NCBI RefSeq assembly: GCF_937127095.1
Contig: NZ_CAKZLP010000066.1
Location: forward strand, 1-64,000
Length of the DNA: 64,000 nt
Reading direction: 5' to 3'
Source: an uncultured Amphritea sp.
GTDB lineage: Bacteria > Pseudomonadota > Gammaproteobacteria > Pseudomonadales > Balneatricaceae
Part shown: one piece after another, positions 16,569 to 27,566 of the stretch
Layout of the letters: the number at the start of each line of letters is the position of its first letter
Numbering within the stretch: the first letter of the stretch is position 1
The notes under the pieces: model-generated
Told to the model about the DNA's origin: nothing
The model's database searches: none
The model's input: the letters and a program-made list of their open reading frames with translations, nothing else
Made by a program: the position numbers and the translations under genes

Positions 16569-16647
16569 TGACCTGAGGCCTTGTGAATTATCGTGTTGAC
16601 GTTAAAATGAAATCCATTCTAACAGGGCGCGACAGGGAAATTTGCAG

Positions 16648-17949
16648 ATGTCAGATCAATTTAAAGTTGTCTTCAGCGGGAAAATTACTGAAGGTTTCGA
16701 CGCTGAAACGGTAATCTCTGCATTTGCCGAAAAATTCAGATGCAGTGAAGCGAAGGCACGTGCTCTGGTTTTAGCAGGCAAGGAAACCGTCATCAAAAGT
16801 GACCTGGATAAGGCTAAGGCTGAAAAGTACCGGTCAGTACTCGTTGCCATGGGACTTGAGACTGAACTGGTTGCGCTGCAACCGGTTACTAAGCCTTCTA
16901 TGGCATTTGAGCTGGAGGGTGATGAGCCTGTCAGCAACAACGATGTTTCTGTCCCGGCTGCTAATTCGCAATCCTGCCCTAAATGCGGCTCTAAACAGAC
17001 AGCAGATGACCGCTGCTTAGACTGCAAAATTGTTATCTCCAAGTACGTTGCGATCCAGGAGACTGGTCAGGCATTTACCGCAGCGCCTGTTAAAAGCGCT
17101 GTAGACGCTGCACCTGCTGATAATATATCTGCCGCTTTCTCTGGAAACTCATCCTCAGCTTCGTTTGATTACAACGCAACCGCTGCAACGGATAACCCTT
17201 ATCAGGCTCCTGAGGCTGATCTGAGCCAGGAGTATGAAGAGGGTGAACTGACGGATCCTGTTTCCGTGCCTATGTCCCATGGCTGGTTTTGGCTGTCAGA
17301 AGGATTTGGACACTTTAAGAGTAATCCTGTTGCCTGGATTGTTGCGATTGTTATCTGGGTTATTATCTCTTCAGTGCTGAGTTTTATTCCTTTTGTCGGT
17401 TCCCTGGCCGTCACGTTACTATCGCCTGTTATCACTGCCGGTTTTATGTTGGGGTGTCAGTCGCAGGAAGAGGGTGGGGATTTCACTATCGCTCACCTCT
17501 TCAGTGGCTTCAGTAAAAATACCGGGCAGCTATTTTTAGTTGGATTGCTCTATCTGGTTGCAGTGATTGTGGTGATGGTCGTGATTGGCCTGTTTGCCGG
17601 AGGTGCTGTCTTTATGTTGGGCGCGGGTAACCCTGAAATGATGGGCTCGGGCATGATGTCAGCAATAATGTTGCCTGTTCTGTTAGGTTCTCTGGCTATG
17701 TTTCCGGTTCTGATGGCATATTGGTTTGCACCTGCACTGGTTGTTTTGAACGACATGTCCGCGATAGAGGCGATGAAACTGAGTTTTAGTGCCTGTTTAA
17801 AAAATATCCTGCCGGGAATCCTTTATTTTATTTCAGCGGCCGTGTTGATGATCATTGGTGCTATTCCTTTTGGTTTAGGTTTGCTGGTGGTTGTACCTAT
17901 GATGGCCGCCTCAGTCTACAGAGGATATCGCGAGATTTTCTACAGCTAA
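16648..17949 (+). CDS. Zinc-ribbon protein with BPSS1780-like membrane domain
   Basis: A 433-aa protein in three parts. Residues 1-75 form a small alpha/beta domain (FKVVFSGKITEGFDAETVIS, later LVAMGLETEL). Around 110-130 there is a zinc ribbon (SCPKCGSKQTADDRCLDCKI). After a low-complexity linker come about six membrane helices (from about 225) resembling the BPSS1780 family, with the SHGWFWLSEGFGHFKSNP lead. Function unknown. ATG 16648 follows AGGGAA. It ends 15 bases before the RDD gene, so it probably opens the membrane/MoxR operon; both encode multi-pass proteins of unknown role. Confidence 0.75.
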   Translation: MSDQFKVVFSGKITEGFDAETVISAFAEKFRCSEAKARALVLAGKETVIKSDLDKAKAEKYRSVLVAMGLETELVALQPVTKPSMAFELEGDEPVSNNDVSVPAANSQSCPKCGSKQTADDRCLDCKIVISKYVAIQETGQAFTAAPVKSAVDAAPADNISAAFSGNSSSASFDYNATAATDNPYQAPEADLSQEYEEGELTDPVSVPMSHGWFWLSEGFGHFKSNPVAWIVAIVIWVIISSVLSFIPFVGSLAVTLLSPVITAGFMLGCQSQEEGGDFTIAHLFSGFSKNTGQLFLVGLLYLVAVIVVMVVIGLFAGGAVFMLGAGNPEMMGSGMMSAIMLPVLLGSLAMFPVLMAYWFAPALVVLNDMSAIEAMKLSFSACLKNILPGILYFISAAVLMIIGAIPFGLGLLVVVPMMAASVYRGYREIFYS

Positions 17950-17964
17950 GCTGTACGTAATCTG

Positions 17965-18669
17965 ATGACCGAGTGTGCTCTAAAACCTCTGACTGACACC
18001 GTCAGACGTCACGAAACTCCTGAAGGTATCCAGCTTGAGCTGCGACTGGCGGGGCCTGTGGTGCGTGCCTGTGCCTGGAGCATCGATATGCTGATCCGGG
18101 CAATACTGTATGCTCTGGTTTCAGGTGTTTTTGCCTTTTTCGGCGGTGTCGGCACCTCCGTGATGCTAATCATGTTTTTCCTCATCGAATGGTTTTATCC
18201 GGTTGCGTTTGAACTGTATAACGGCGCTTCCCCGGGTAAGAAGTCGATGGGGCTGGTGGTTATTCAGGACAACGGTACGCCAGTGACATTCTCCGCCTCA
18301 TTTATTCGCAATCTTCTCCGGGCCGCCGATTTTCTGCCATTCCTTTATGCCGCTGGCTTGCTGTCGATGCTCCTTAACAGAAATTTTCAGCGTCTTGGCG
18401 ACCTGGCCGCAGGTACATTGGTTGTCTATCGGGAAAACGATCTGGTACGGGTTAAACTGGCGGATGCTGAGGCTATTCGCCCCCCGGTTGATTTGAGCGT
18501 TGACGAACAGCGGGAGTTGATCCGTTTTGCCGAGCGTTGCCCTCAGTTGAGTCAGGAGCGGCAGATTGAGCTGGCAACGTCGCTCTATCCGGTAACCGGA
18601 AAGCGGGGAGCTGCGGCCGTGAACGAGATACTGGGATATGCAGCCTGGCTTACCCGGGGGAGTCGATGA
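17965..18669 (+). CDS. RDD-family membrane protein
   Basis: A 234-aa protein. The RDD domain spans about 25-155: RACAWSIDMLIRAILYAL (Arg and Asp of the name), ASPGKKSMGLVVIQDNG, and RNFQRLGDLAAGTLVVYREN, with three membrane helices. The C-terminal ~70 residues are a cytoplasmic helical tail. RDD proteins are uncharacterised or implicated in Na+/H+ or compatible-solute handling; no function is assigned in this context. It overlaps the SpoIIM-like gene by four bases (ATGA), indicating coupled translation. Confidence 0.88.
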   Translation: MTECALKPLTDTVRRHETPEGIQLELRLAGPVVRACAWSIDMLIRAILYALVSGVFAFFGGVGTSVMLIMFFLIEWFYPVAFELYNGASPGKKSMGLVVIQDNGTPVTFSASFIRNLLRAADFLPFLYAAGLLSMLLNRNFQRLGDLAAGTLVVYRENDLVRVKLADAEAIRPPVDLSVDEQRELIRFAERCPQLSQERQIELATSLYPVTGKRGAAAVNEILGYAAWLTRGSR

Positions 18670-19652
18670 AGCAGGAGCAGTTTGAGCAACGTTATCAGCC
18701 ACTATGGCAACGTTTGGATCAACAGCTAGGGCAGTTAGAGCGGTTTCGTCTGCGTCGTGCAGCAGATGAGTTACCCGCAGATCTGCCGCAACTCTATCGT
18801 CAGTTGTGTAATCATTATGCGCTCTCCCGGACGCGTCGCTACAGTCCTCAACTTGTTGAGTTTCTTCACCGGCTGGTGCTGCGTGGTCATCAGCAACTTT
18901 ATACCCGTCGCGGTGCCTGGTTGTGGCGGTTGATGATCTTTATCGCCAAAGACTTTCCGTCTAGTTTGCGGCGCAATATTCGCTATTTCTGGGTCTCGTT
19001 GGCGCTGTTCCTGCTGCCAGCACTGCTGGTGGGTAGCTACTGTTTTTTCGATGATACTTTCATCCATAGCCTGATGAGTACTGCTCAAGTCAGTAACATG
19101 GAGGAGATGTATCGTCCGGACAATGCCCGTCCCGGACGCACTCTTGAGCGCAGCGCCGACTCCGATTTTGCTATGTTTGGCTTCTATATCTATAACAATA
19201 TTGGTATCGGCTTTCGCACTTTCGCGATGGGAGTTCTGGCCGGGGTCGGTACTGTTTTTACCCTGCTTTATAACGGCATCTCGATTGGTGGCGTGGCGGG
19301 TCATCTGTCCGGACTGGGTTACACTGAAACATTCTGGGCATTTGTCTGTGGTCATTCATCGTTGGAACTAACGGCGATTGTGATCTGTGGGTCTGCTGGT
19401 CTGATGATTGGTCGGGGGGTGATCAGTCCCGGTCGCTACAGTCGGCTGGATGCGATCAAACTGCAGGCTGGCAAAGCGGTTCCGCTGGTGATGGGGGCGG
19501 GTCTGATGTTGCTGGGGGCCGCTTTTATTGAGGCATTCTGGTCAGCCAGCAGCCTGCCAAATTCGGTTAAATATGTCGCCGCTATCATCCTCTGGGTCAT
19601 CATGATTCTGTACTTTATTTTTGCGGGCAGGGGGACGAGTGGAGCTCGATAA
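18666..19652 (+). CDS. SpoIIM-family (stage II sporulation protein M-like) membrane protein
   Basis: A 328-aa protein: a basic cytoplasmic N-terminus (about 1-100) followed by membrane helices (SLALFLLPALLVGSYCFF; FRTFAMGVLAGVGTVFTLLYNG; FWAFVCGHSSLELTAIVICG; AVPLVMGAGLMLLGAAFIEAFW; VAAIILWVIMILYFIFAG). The GHSSLELTAI motif is the SpoIIM/DUF95 hallmark. The organism is not expected to sporulate; in gammaproteobacteria this family sits in MoxR clusters, as here. It is translationally coupled on both sides. Confidence 0.88.
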   Translation: MKQEQFEQRYQPLWQRLDQQLGQLERFRLRRAADELPADLPQLYRQLCNHYALSRTRRYSPQLVEFLHRLVLRGHQQLYTRRGAWLWRLMIFIAKDFPSSLRRNIRYFWVSLALFLLPALLVGSYCFFDDTFIHSLMSTAQVSNMEEMYRPDNARPGRTLERSADSDFAMFGFYIYNNIGIGFRTFAMGVLAGVGTVFTLLYNGISIGGVAGHLSGLGYTETFWAFVCGHSSLELTAIVICGSAGLMIGRGVISPGRYSRLDAIKLQAGKAVPLVMGAGLMLLGAAFIEAFWSASSLPNSVKYVAAIILWVIMILYFIFAGRGTSGAR

Positions 19653-21174
19653 ACTCGAAATATCCCTGCGTCGACGGACATCCTGGGAAGCGATTGATCT
19701 GGGGTTTGCACTGGCGCGGCGATGGTTTATGCCGCTCTGGTTGCTCTGGCTAAGCAGTGCTGTGCCACTGGGGCTGATTCTGTTCTTTTTTTTATATGAT
19801 GAGCTCGGTTGGTTGATGCTGATTATCTGGTGGTTTAAACCGTTGTACGAGCCACCACTGATGTTCTGGTTAAGCCGGGCTGTGTTTGGCGAACAGCTGC
19901 CGGTGAAAACAGTACTGCGGCAATGGTGGTCAGTGGTCAGACCGCAGTTGTTGCTTAACCTCACCTTGCGTCGTTTCAATCCCTCCCGATCCTTTACGCT
20001 GCCGGTGGCGCTGTTGGAGCAACTAAGAGGCGCGGCACGCCGTGATCGTCTGCGGGTGCTGGGACGAAACCAGAGTGCGGCTGCCTGGCTGACAGTGATC
20101 GGTATCCATCTGGAAACAGTGTTGCAGATGGCTTTTATCACAGTTGTTTTTATGCTGATTCCGGAAGACCTGCGCTGGACCAGTTTCGGTGACCTGTTTA
20201 TGGCTCCGGGAAAACTAGGGGACTGGTTGCAGTTTGCCGGCGCTTTGTTCTGTCTGTCGATTATTGCACCGTTCTATGTGGCAGCCGGGTTTACTCTTTA
20301 CCTGAATCGCCGTAGTGAGCTGGAAGCCTGGGATATCGAGATAAACTTCCGGCGCACCAGCGAACGCTTTAAAAGCGAATCTTCCCGTCGTTCACTGACT
20401 GGCGTTGCATCTTTGGTGCTGGCGGCTGTTATGGTGTTCGTCGTTCCGCTGATCAGTACACCTGTAGATGCGGCTCAGCAGGTTAGCGCCCGGGATGCCA
20501 GACCGCTGATCGAGCACGTACTGGAGGATGAAGCCTTTGGTCGTTATGAACAGACGCACCGCTGGGAATACGTTGGTCAGCCTGAATCGAACAGCAGTAC
20601 CGATAACAGGTTTCTTCGCTGGCTTGAAAACTTACTCAAAGGTATGGACACGACCGCTGCTGACACAAACAAAACAGGTATCAACCTGGTTGAGCTGGGA
20701 AAAATACTGGTCTGGATTATTGGTATTGCGTTGGTAGTTTTTCTGATTTATCAGATTATAAATAACAGCCAGTGGTTCAGCGACTTTCAGAGCCGTAGGG
20801 TGCGTCAGGAAAAAAACAAGCCGGTTGAGCTTTTTGGTCTGGACTTGCGTCCCGACCAGTTACCGGATGACCCGGCTGCTGAAGCGCGGCGACTGGTCGC
20901 ACAAGGGGCTTTCCGTGAGGCGCTGAGTCTGCTTTATCGTGGTGCACTGGTCTATCTGGTGACTCAGGAATATATAGAGATACCTGATAGTGCTACTGAG
21001 GGCGAGTGTGAACGTCTGGTCAGAAACTACCGAAGTAAAGCCGAAGCAGACTATTTTAATACCCTGACGAACCACTGGTTGCGGATGGCCTATGGCCATA
21101 TTGTCCCGGCGGAAGAACCCGTGATTATGCTGTGTCAGCAATGGCAGGAGGTATACGGCAATGTTGAAAGCTAA
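19639..21174 (+). CDS. DUF4129-domain membrane protein
   Basis: A protein of about 511 aa with several membrane helices in its N-terminal 290 residues, a periplasmic segment (about 290-345), another helix (ILVWIIGIALVVFLIYQII), and a C-terminal DUF4129 domain (about 405-510: AEARRLVAQGAFREALSLLY, YLVTQEYIEIPDSATEGEC, LTNHWLRMAYGH). DUF4129 occurs beside transglutaminase or MoxR modules. I choose GTG 19639 (AGGGGG four bases upstream), which overlaps the SpoIIM gene by 14 bases; a TTG at 19621 is the alternative. It overlaps the DUF4350 gene by 14 bases. Confidence 0.85.
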   Translation: MELDKLEISLRRRTSWEAIDLGFALARRWFMPLWLLWLSSAVPLGLILFFFLYDELGWLMLIIWWFKPLYEPPLMFWLSRAVFGEQLPVKTVLRQWWSVVRPQLLLNLTLRRFNPSRSFTLPVALLEQLRGAARRDRLRVLGRNQSAAAWLTVIGIHLETVLQMAFITVVFMLIPEDLRWTSFGDLFMAPGKLGDWLQFAGALFCLSIIAPFYVAAGFTLYLNRRSELEAWDIEINFRRTSERFKSESSRRSLTGVASLVLAAVMVFVVPLISTPVDAAQQVSARDARPLIEHVLEDEAFGRYEQTHRWEYVGQPESNSSTDNRFLRWLENLLKGMDTTAADTNKTGINLVELGKILVWIIGIALVVFLIYQIINNSQWFSDFQSRRVRQEKNKPVELFGLDLRPDQLPDDPAAEARRLVAQGAFREALSLLYRGALVYLVTQEYIEIPDSATEGECERLVRNYRSKAEADYFNTLTNHWLRMAYGHIVPAEEPVIMLCQQWQEVYGNVES

Positions 21175-22365
21175 CCGTGTTCTCCTCTGGCTGCTAGCCG
21201 GGTTAATACTGATAGGTGGCGTTTGGTATACGCAGTGGTTTTACAAAAACTTCGAAAAGGTCACCGAGGAGCAGCGGGTCGATATCTCGCCTGCTGCGCT
21301 GCGTAACCCTTTCCTGGCCGCCGAGCGCTTTTTGACCGCGCTTGAGTACGAAACAGAGAGTTTTCGTGCCCGGGATCTGGTTGCCGTGTTGCCGCCAACC
21401 AGCGATGCGCTGCTGGTTCGCCGTATGCCGTCGGAGATGAGTGACCAGCAGATTGAAACTCTTGATCAATGGGTCGAAGCGGGTGGTGTGCTGATTTTGG
21501 CGCCAGAGTATTTCTATGAAGAAGACGAGACCAATAATCCGTTTCTGGATTATCTCGGGGTGCAAATGCTGGCACCTGAATCAGTGGACGAGGAGCCCGC
21601 TGACAGCGACTCAGCGCAGGACGTTACCGGCAATACGGCCGGGAGTTCGGCTTATCTGCCGGTTAAACTATCCCTGGCCGGTGAAGCGGAGCCGGTTACT
21701 GTCAGTTTTCGGCGGGGCCGTATTCTCAGAGATAGTGGGGAGTGGGCGTCTGAAAAGTATGGTTCTGAACAGGGGGCAAACTATCTCAAGTTAGCCTTTG
21801 GTCAGGGGCGTGTGCTGGTGCTGAGTGACCTGGATCTGTTTACCAATGAGCGGATTAACGAAGACGATAATGCTTTTTTGCTGAGCTACCTGGTGGCCGG
21901 CAGTCGCAAGGTCTGGTTGCAGTACAGTATTGATGCAGTGCCACTGCCGCAGCTTTTATGGCAGAAAATCCCATTTGTTGTCTGCGCACTAATCGTGCTC
22001 TTACTGCTGATGGGCTGGCGTTTGTTTCTCTACACCGGCCCCCGTCTGACGCTGCAAAATTTGCAGCGGCGCAATCTGTTAGAGCACATCGATGCCACCG
22101 CCAGTTATGCCTGGCGGATCGACCGGGGTTATAGCCTGTTTGAGAACAACCGCAAGGCGCTGGAGCAGTCATGGCGCAAGCGCCATCCGGCGCTTAACTC
22201 GATGGATAACAGTCAGCGGGCTGCATGGATCGGTGAGAAAACCGGCATGGTGGCCAGCGCGGTAGAGCGGAGTCTGTATCATACGATTGCAAAAGATCAG
22301 GATTTTATTAAAGCAACGCTGGTTCTGCAGCAGCTGGCCAGTAGCTTAAAACAGCGGGAGTTAAG

Positions 22366-22369
<4 letters not shown>
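21161..22369 (+). CDS. DUF4350-domain membrane protein
   Basis: A 402-aa protein with an N-terminal membrane helix (LLWLLAGLILIGGVWYTQWF), a DUF4350 domain (about 45-240: NPFLAAERFLTALEYETESF, TLDQWVEAGGVLILAPEYF, GQGRVLVLSDLDLFTNERI), a second helix (about 270-290, IPFVVCALIVLLLLMGW) and a cytoplasmic tail. The DUF4350 part resembles a Rossmann/GATase-like fold. Function unknown. It overlaps the MoxR ATPase gene by four bases (ATGA). Confidence 0.85.
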
Positions 22370-23345
<976 letters not shown>

Positions 23346-23349
<4 letters not shown>

Positions 23350-24650
23350 TTCCATCCCGCCGATCAGTGCTGCTGGTCACTGTTATTCTGCTGCTTGCGC
23401 TGCTTGCCTCGTTCTGGCCATCGCTTGAGCTGCTGCGTGATCTGACTGCGGCAATGGTTGCCGGGGCACTGCTGCTGGACTTTTTATTGCACCGGCGAGA
23501 ACCGGCTGCCGAAGTGAGTCGGAAACTACGCGGGAGTATTCCCGTAGGCGTCTGGAGTGACGTCAGGTTGCAGGTGACCAATTACACCGGTCGCCCGCAG
23601 TGGCTAACACTGCATGACCATCATCCATCTGAATACGCGGTTGAAGGTCTGCCGCTGCAACTCAGTTTACCTGCGCAGCGTACAGCCAGAGCCACCTATC
23701 GGGTACGACCCGATCAGCGCGGAGACGGTCAGTTTGATGGCGTCGATCTGGTCAGTGTGTCGCCGTTCGGGTTATGGCAGCGTAAGCAGTTTGTTGCCCT
23801 GGCTGAGACGGTTAAGGTATATCCCAACTTTCGTGCCGTCAGTCAGTACACCCTGTTGGCCACCGATAATCAACTGAGCCAGCTGGGCATCAAACATCAG
23901 CTACGTCGCGGTGAAGGTAATGATTTTCATCAGTTGCGAGAGTACCGTGCCGGTGATTCGCTGCGCCAGATCGATTGGAAAGCCACCTCGCGTTATCACA
24001 AACTGATCTCCAGGGAGTATCAGGATGAGCGTGATCAGCAGATCCTGTTTATGCTCGATTGCGGTCGGCGGATGCGTCACCGTGAAGAGGATGGCGGCCA
24101 TTTGGATCAGGCGTTGAACTCGATGTTACTACTTGCCTATGTGGCGGCAGAGCAGGGTGATGCGGTTGGTTTTCATACCTTTGGTGGGGTACAGCGCTGG
24201 TTTCCTCCGGTGAAAGGCACCTCTGTGGTGCGGCAGATGATTTCCGGTACATACGACATTGAAGCAACTCTGGAAGCCGCAGACTATCTGGAAGCCGCCC
24301 GTGAGCTAATGCCGTTACAGCGGCGTCGGGCGCTGATTGTACTGGTGACTAATACCCGCGATGAAGACAGTGAAGATCTGGTTACCGCGGTGCGGTTGTT
24401 GTCCCGCCGCCATCTGGTTGTGGTGGCCGATCTGCGGGAGCAGATCCTCGACACGGCGCAGGCCGCACGGGTGTCAGATCTGGATTCAGCGCTGCGCTTT
24501 CATGGCGTGCAGGAGTATCTCGAAAGCCGCGCCCAGAATCATGAAAAACTGCGCCACCAGGGAGCGATGCCAATGGATCTGCTGGCCAGGCAGCTGCCGG
24601 TCGCGCTGGTTAACCAATACTTAACCGTTAAGGCATCGGGGCGGTTGTAA
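23346..24650 (+). CDS. DUF58 protein, MoxR partner
   Basis: A 434-aa protein with two N-terminal membrane helices (VLLVTVILLLALLASFWPSLE and a second at about 35-50), a beta-rich middle, and the DUF58 motif HQLREYRAGDSLRQIDWKAT (about 198-217) leading into a vWA-like domain (LFMLDCGRRMRH..., RRALIVLVTNTRDED). DUF58 proteins accompany MoxR ATPases almost universally. Last gene of the operon; it ends 33 bases before a convergent monooxygenase gene. The short AGGGT/ACCCT pair right after its stop is too weak to call a terminator. Confidence 0.9.
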
Positions 24651-24683
24651 GGGTTTTTACCCTAAAGTGTATGGATAATTCAG

Positions 24684-25772
24684 CTACCAGACGCCTGATA
24701 TTATCTTGAAAAACCAGCGAGCGAGAAACGGATATCTTGATGCCGCTGACCAGTAATAATTCCGACAGTTTCTGATAAGTGTATTTTTTGTTGCCAGCAT
24801 CCGGTAATCGAAGTCAGTAAAAAATAAAACGTTTCTGGCTCGTTTAGCCAATTGGGTTTCAACAGAAAGATCGTTTTTCATCAGCGCTTTTGCAAGCGTT
24901 ATCCCGTCCCAGATTGCCAGATTTAAGCCTTGCCCCCCGACCGGTGACTGAACATGCGCAGCATCGCCAATCAGCCAGAAGCATTTTACTCTGGGACTTA
25001 ATACCCGGCGTAGTGAAACTTTAAACGCCCGTTCATATTTGATTTCAGCGTCGCTAAAGTGCTCTTTCAGTCGCACACCTGCGCCGGGGGCGTTAAGAAT
25101 CCCTTGTACCGTTCCTAACGCGGGCTGAGAAAGAAATAACCCGACGCCATCCGATTGGAGGTGAAGTTTTGCCTGAAGTGAAGAGGGCCATTGACGCGTG
25201 TTTATTTCAGCGACGGACCACTGTTCGGGGTATTCTCTGCCCTTGAAGGGGACTTCCAACGCACGACGTACTCTACTGTGGGCACCATCAGCACCGATCA
25301 CCCACTTAAACTCACCGAGTTCTTCTGTGTTGCACTCATTCCTGATTAACCTGACGGTGGCGGTATCGCTGTTTTTAATAATCGAAACGAACTGAATGCC
25401 ATATTCGACCTGCACTCCCATTTCTGCAAGACGGTGTTCTAATATTTTCTCGAGTTCGCCCTGAGGGAACAGATGGGCTGGTTGTTTACCTTTAATAGCG
25501 GGAACACTTACATTCGAAATAAGTTTAGCATCATCGTAGAAAGCAAAATTACTCATGGGAATCGTGTCGGCAATCGAACGTGGGGATATTTGAAATTTAT
25601 CTAACTGGTTCCAGACCCCCTGTGCAATTCCAGTCGCTTTTTCAATCATCGATCTGCCGGGACGTTGATCTATTAAGCGAACTTTGAACCCATGATCTAT
25701 GCATTCAAGTGCAAACGCTAATCCACTGGCTCCTGCGCCAATGACTAATATTGCTTCATTATCATCATCCAT
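24684..25772 (-). CDS. FAD-dependent aromatic-hydroxylase-like monooxygenase
   Basis: A 362-aa group A flavoprotein monooxygenase (PHBH/UbiH fold). The N-terminal Rossmann motif is VIGAGASGLAFALE; the DG motif is GADGAHSRVRRAL; the GD motif is FWLIGDAAHVQSPVGGQGLN. It lacks the C-terminal thioredoxin-like domain of phenol hydroxylases. The substrate cannot be told; the neighbours (exporter, iorAB) do not define a pathway. ATG 25772 has AAGG nine bases upstream, whereas ATG 25781 would abut the site. Single gene, convergent with the DUF58 gene. Confidence 0.82.
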   Translation of the reverse strand: MDDDNEAILVIGAGASGLAFALECIDHGFKVRLIDQRPGRSMIEKATGIAQGVWNQLDKFQISPRSIADTIPMSNFAFYDDAKLISNVSVPAIKGKQPAHLFPQGELEKILEHRLAEMGVQVEYGIQFVSIIKNSDTATVRLIRNECNTEELGEFKWVIGADGAHSRVRRALEVPFKGREYPEQWSVAEINTRQWPSSLQAKLHLQSDGVGLFLSQPALGTVQGILNAPGAGVRLKEHFSDAEIKYERAFKVSLRRVLSPRVKCFWLIGDAAHVQSPVGGQGLNLAIWDGITLAKALMKNDLSVETQLAKRARNVLFFTDFDYRMLATKNTLIRNCRNYYWSAASRYPFLARWFFKIISGVW

Positions 25773-25852
25773 ACACTGCATCCTTGTTGTGTTTCTGAGT
25801 GACCTGAAATTTACTTAGATCGTTGCTTCCTGCGATAAGAATATAACGTATT

Positions 25853-26767
25853 TTAAGTAACGTTTATCTGTTTTGTTTGCTTACGTCTAAACAGGTTCAG
25901 CTGTGACACAATCATTCCCGTCAGCATCAGGCCGCAGCCGATCATGGCGCGACTGCTGAAATCTTCCTCCAGTAACCACCAACCGCCGATGGCGGCAAAG
26001 ACTGCTTCCAGGCTCATAATGATCGCTGCATGGGAGGCGGGGGCGTCGCGTTGGGCTACCACCTGAAGCGTATACGCTACTCCGACTGAAAGTAGACCGG
26101 CATAGGCGATGGGTTGCCATGCCAGAGTGATGTTGGACAGCGTCAGGCTGTCCTGTTCAAAGATCAGTGCAACGATAAAACTCAGCAGGGCGCAGATCAT
26201 AAACTGGATGATTGCCAGTCTGAGGTTGTCCAGTTGACTGGCTAATCGGCCAATCACCACCACATGGGCGGCCCAGAAGAAAGCACTGCCGAGCACCAGC
26301 AGGTCACCACTATTGATGGTGAAATCGGCACCTGAATTCGTAGTAACGGTTAGGAAGTAGAGCCCGACAACCGCCAGCAGGCCTCCGATCCAGGTATTCA
26401 GACGGGTGATATGACCCAGCAGCAGCCCCAGAAGCGGTACGATAATGATGTAGAGTCCGGTGATAAATCCGGCATTACCCGCTGAGGTCCAGAGTAAACC
26501 CGCTTGTTGTAATGATGCCCCAAGAAACAGAATGAGACCGGCAGTGATGCTGCCCCGGAGCATCGCTCTGGGTTCTGTTGCGCCAGCCTTTGGGCGAAAT
26601 AGCAGTAACAGTGGTAGCAGCGAAACCGCCCCCAACAGGAAGCGGCAGGCATTAAATCCGAAAGGCCCCAGGTGGTCCATGCCCAGACGCTGGGCGACGA
26701 AGGCAAAGCCCCAGATTGCAGCGACCAGCAACAGGGTCAGGTCGGCGCGGATATTGCGGGTTTCCAT
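25853..26767 (-). CDS. EamA-family DMT-superfamily transporter
   Basis: A 304-aa protein with ten predicted helices in two EamA repeats (first: DLTLLLVAAIWGFAFVAQRL..., second starting about LVLGSAFFWAAHVVVIGR and ending EAVFAAIGGWWLLEEDF). The family exports amino acids, nucleosides or other metabolites. It ends RRKQTKQINVT. ATG 26767 is chosen, with GAGG eight bases upstream. A hairpin at 26787-26825 separates it from iorB. Confidence 0.88.
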   Translation of the reverse strand: METRNIRADLTLLLVAAIWGFAFVAQRLGMDHLGPFGFNACRFLLGAVSLLPLLLLFRPKAGATEPRAMLRGSITAGLILFLGASLQQAGLLWTSAGNAGFITGLYIIIVPLLGLLLGHITRLNTWIGGLLAVVGLYFLTVTTNSGADFTINSGDLLVLGSAFFWAAHVVVIGRLASQLDNLRLAIIQFMICALLSFIVALIFEQDSLTLSNITLAWQPIAYAGLLSVGVAYTLQVVAQRDAPASHAAIIMSLEAVFAAIGGWWLLEEDFSSRAMIGCGLMLTGMIVSQLNLFRRKQTKQINVT

Positions 26768-26786
26768 CAATGGAACCTCATAAAAC

Positions 26787-26825
26787 AGGAAAAGAGCGGC
26801 TATTGTAGATGGCTGCTCTTTTTAC
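26787..26825 (-). terminator. Hairpin terminator after iorB
   Basis: A 9-bp stem (AAGAGCGGC / GCTGCTCTT, one G-T wobble) with T runs on both sides lies between the iorB stop and the EamA gene start. Confidence 0.5.
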
Positions 26826-26918
26826 GCAATGGGACGGTGGGAAAATGGCTGTTTGTCCGTGCTGATTGCTGCTCCGATATCAGCTCCGATTGCTGCTCGA
26901 ATTGTCTGGTCTGAGCGA

Positions 26919-27566
26919 TCAGGCAGTGGCTACGCTATCCCTCTGACTAAATGCCTTGCGTCCCAGTGAAAAGGCTTGACGGTTGAGCTCGGTCAGGGCC
27001 TCTCCCTTACGTTGAAAACGGGTCAGCAGCGCTTGTTCCAGAGTTTCCGGCGGAAACGGCAGGTGGTCGGCAATCGCTCCGAGCATTATTGAGTTAACCA
27101 ACCGCCGATCGCCCAGCTCTATTGCGGCTTCACCCGCATTGAAATGATGCAGTTCAATTAAGCTGTCTGCTAATTGGCTGAGGGGATTTTCAGGATAGTC
27201 GTACAGGCCGATTGAGACCACCGGCGGTATGATAGGGTAGTCATTCACCATTACCACTGCGCCGGGTTTCATATGAGTGTGCCAGCGCAATGCTTCAGCC
27301 GGTTCAAACCCGATCATCATATCCGCATCGCCGGGCCTGATGGCCGGTGATAACACTTTTTTACCGAAGCGTACATGGGAGGTGACTACGCCGCCCCGTT
27401 GCGCCATTCCGGCCACCTCTGTTTTTTTGACGTCATAGCCCAGTGCCAGCGCGGCCTGAGCCAGTACATCAGCAGCGGTCATTACCCCTTGTCCGCCGAT
27501 GCCCACGACCAGAATATTGGTGACAGTATCAGGGTTGATTGCGTCTGCATTCCCGTGCGATCTCAT
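26919..27566 (-). CDS. iorB: Indolepyruvate ferredoxin oxidoreductase, beta subunit
   Basis: A 215-aa gamma-type subunit of 2-oxoacid:ferredoxin oxidoreductases: NILVVGIGGQGVMTAADVLA near the N-terminus, KKTEVAGMAQRGGVVTSHVRFG, then GFEPAEALRW. With IorA it oxidatively decarboxylates aryl pyruvates (indolepyruvate, phenylpyruvate) to aryl-CoA, reducing ferredoxin. ATG 27566 has GGAGG seven bases upstream within the end of iorA and overlaps the iorA stop (TGATG), so the subunits are translationally coupled. Confidence 0.93.
   Translation of the reverse strand: MRSHGNADAINPDTVTNILVVGIGGQGVMTAADVLAQAALALGYDVKKTEVAGMAQRGGVVTSHVRFGKKVLSPAIRPGDADMMIGFEPAEALRWHTHMKPGAVVMVNDYPIIPPVVSIGLYDYPENPLSQLADSLIELHHFNAGEAAIELGDRRLVNSIMLGAIADHLPFPPETLEQALLTRFQRKGEALTELNRQAFSLGRKAFSQRDSVATA

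Noticed and set aside
24649..24666. A short AGGGT/ACCCT hairpin after the DUF58 gene
   Set aside because: A five-base stem with no following T run is too weak for a terminator call.
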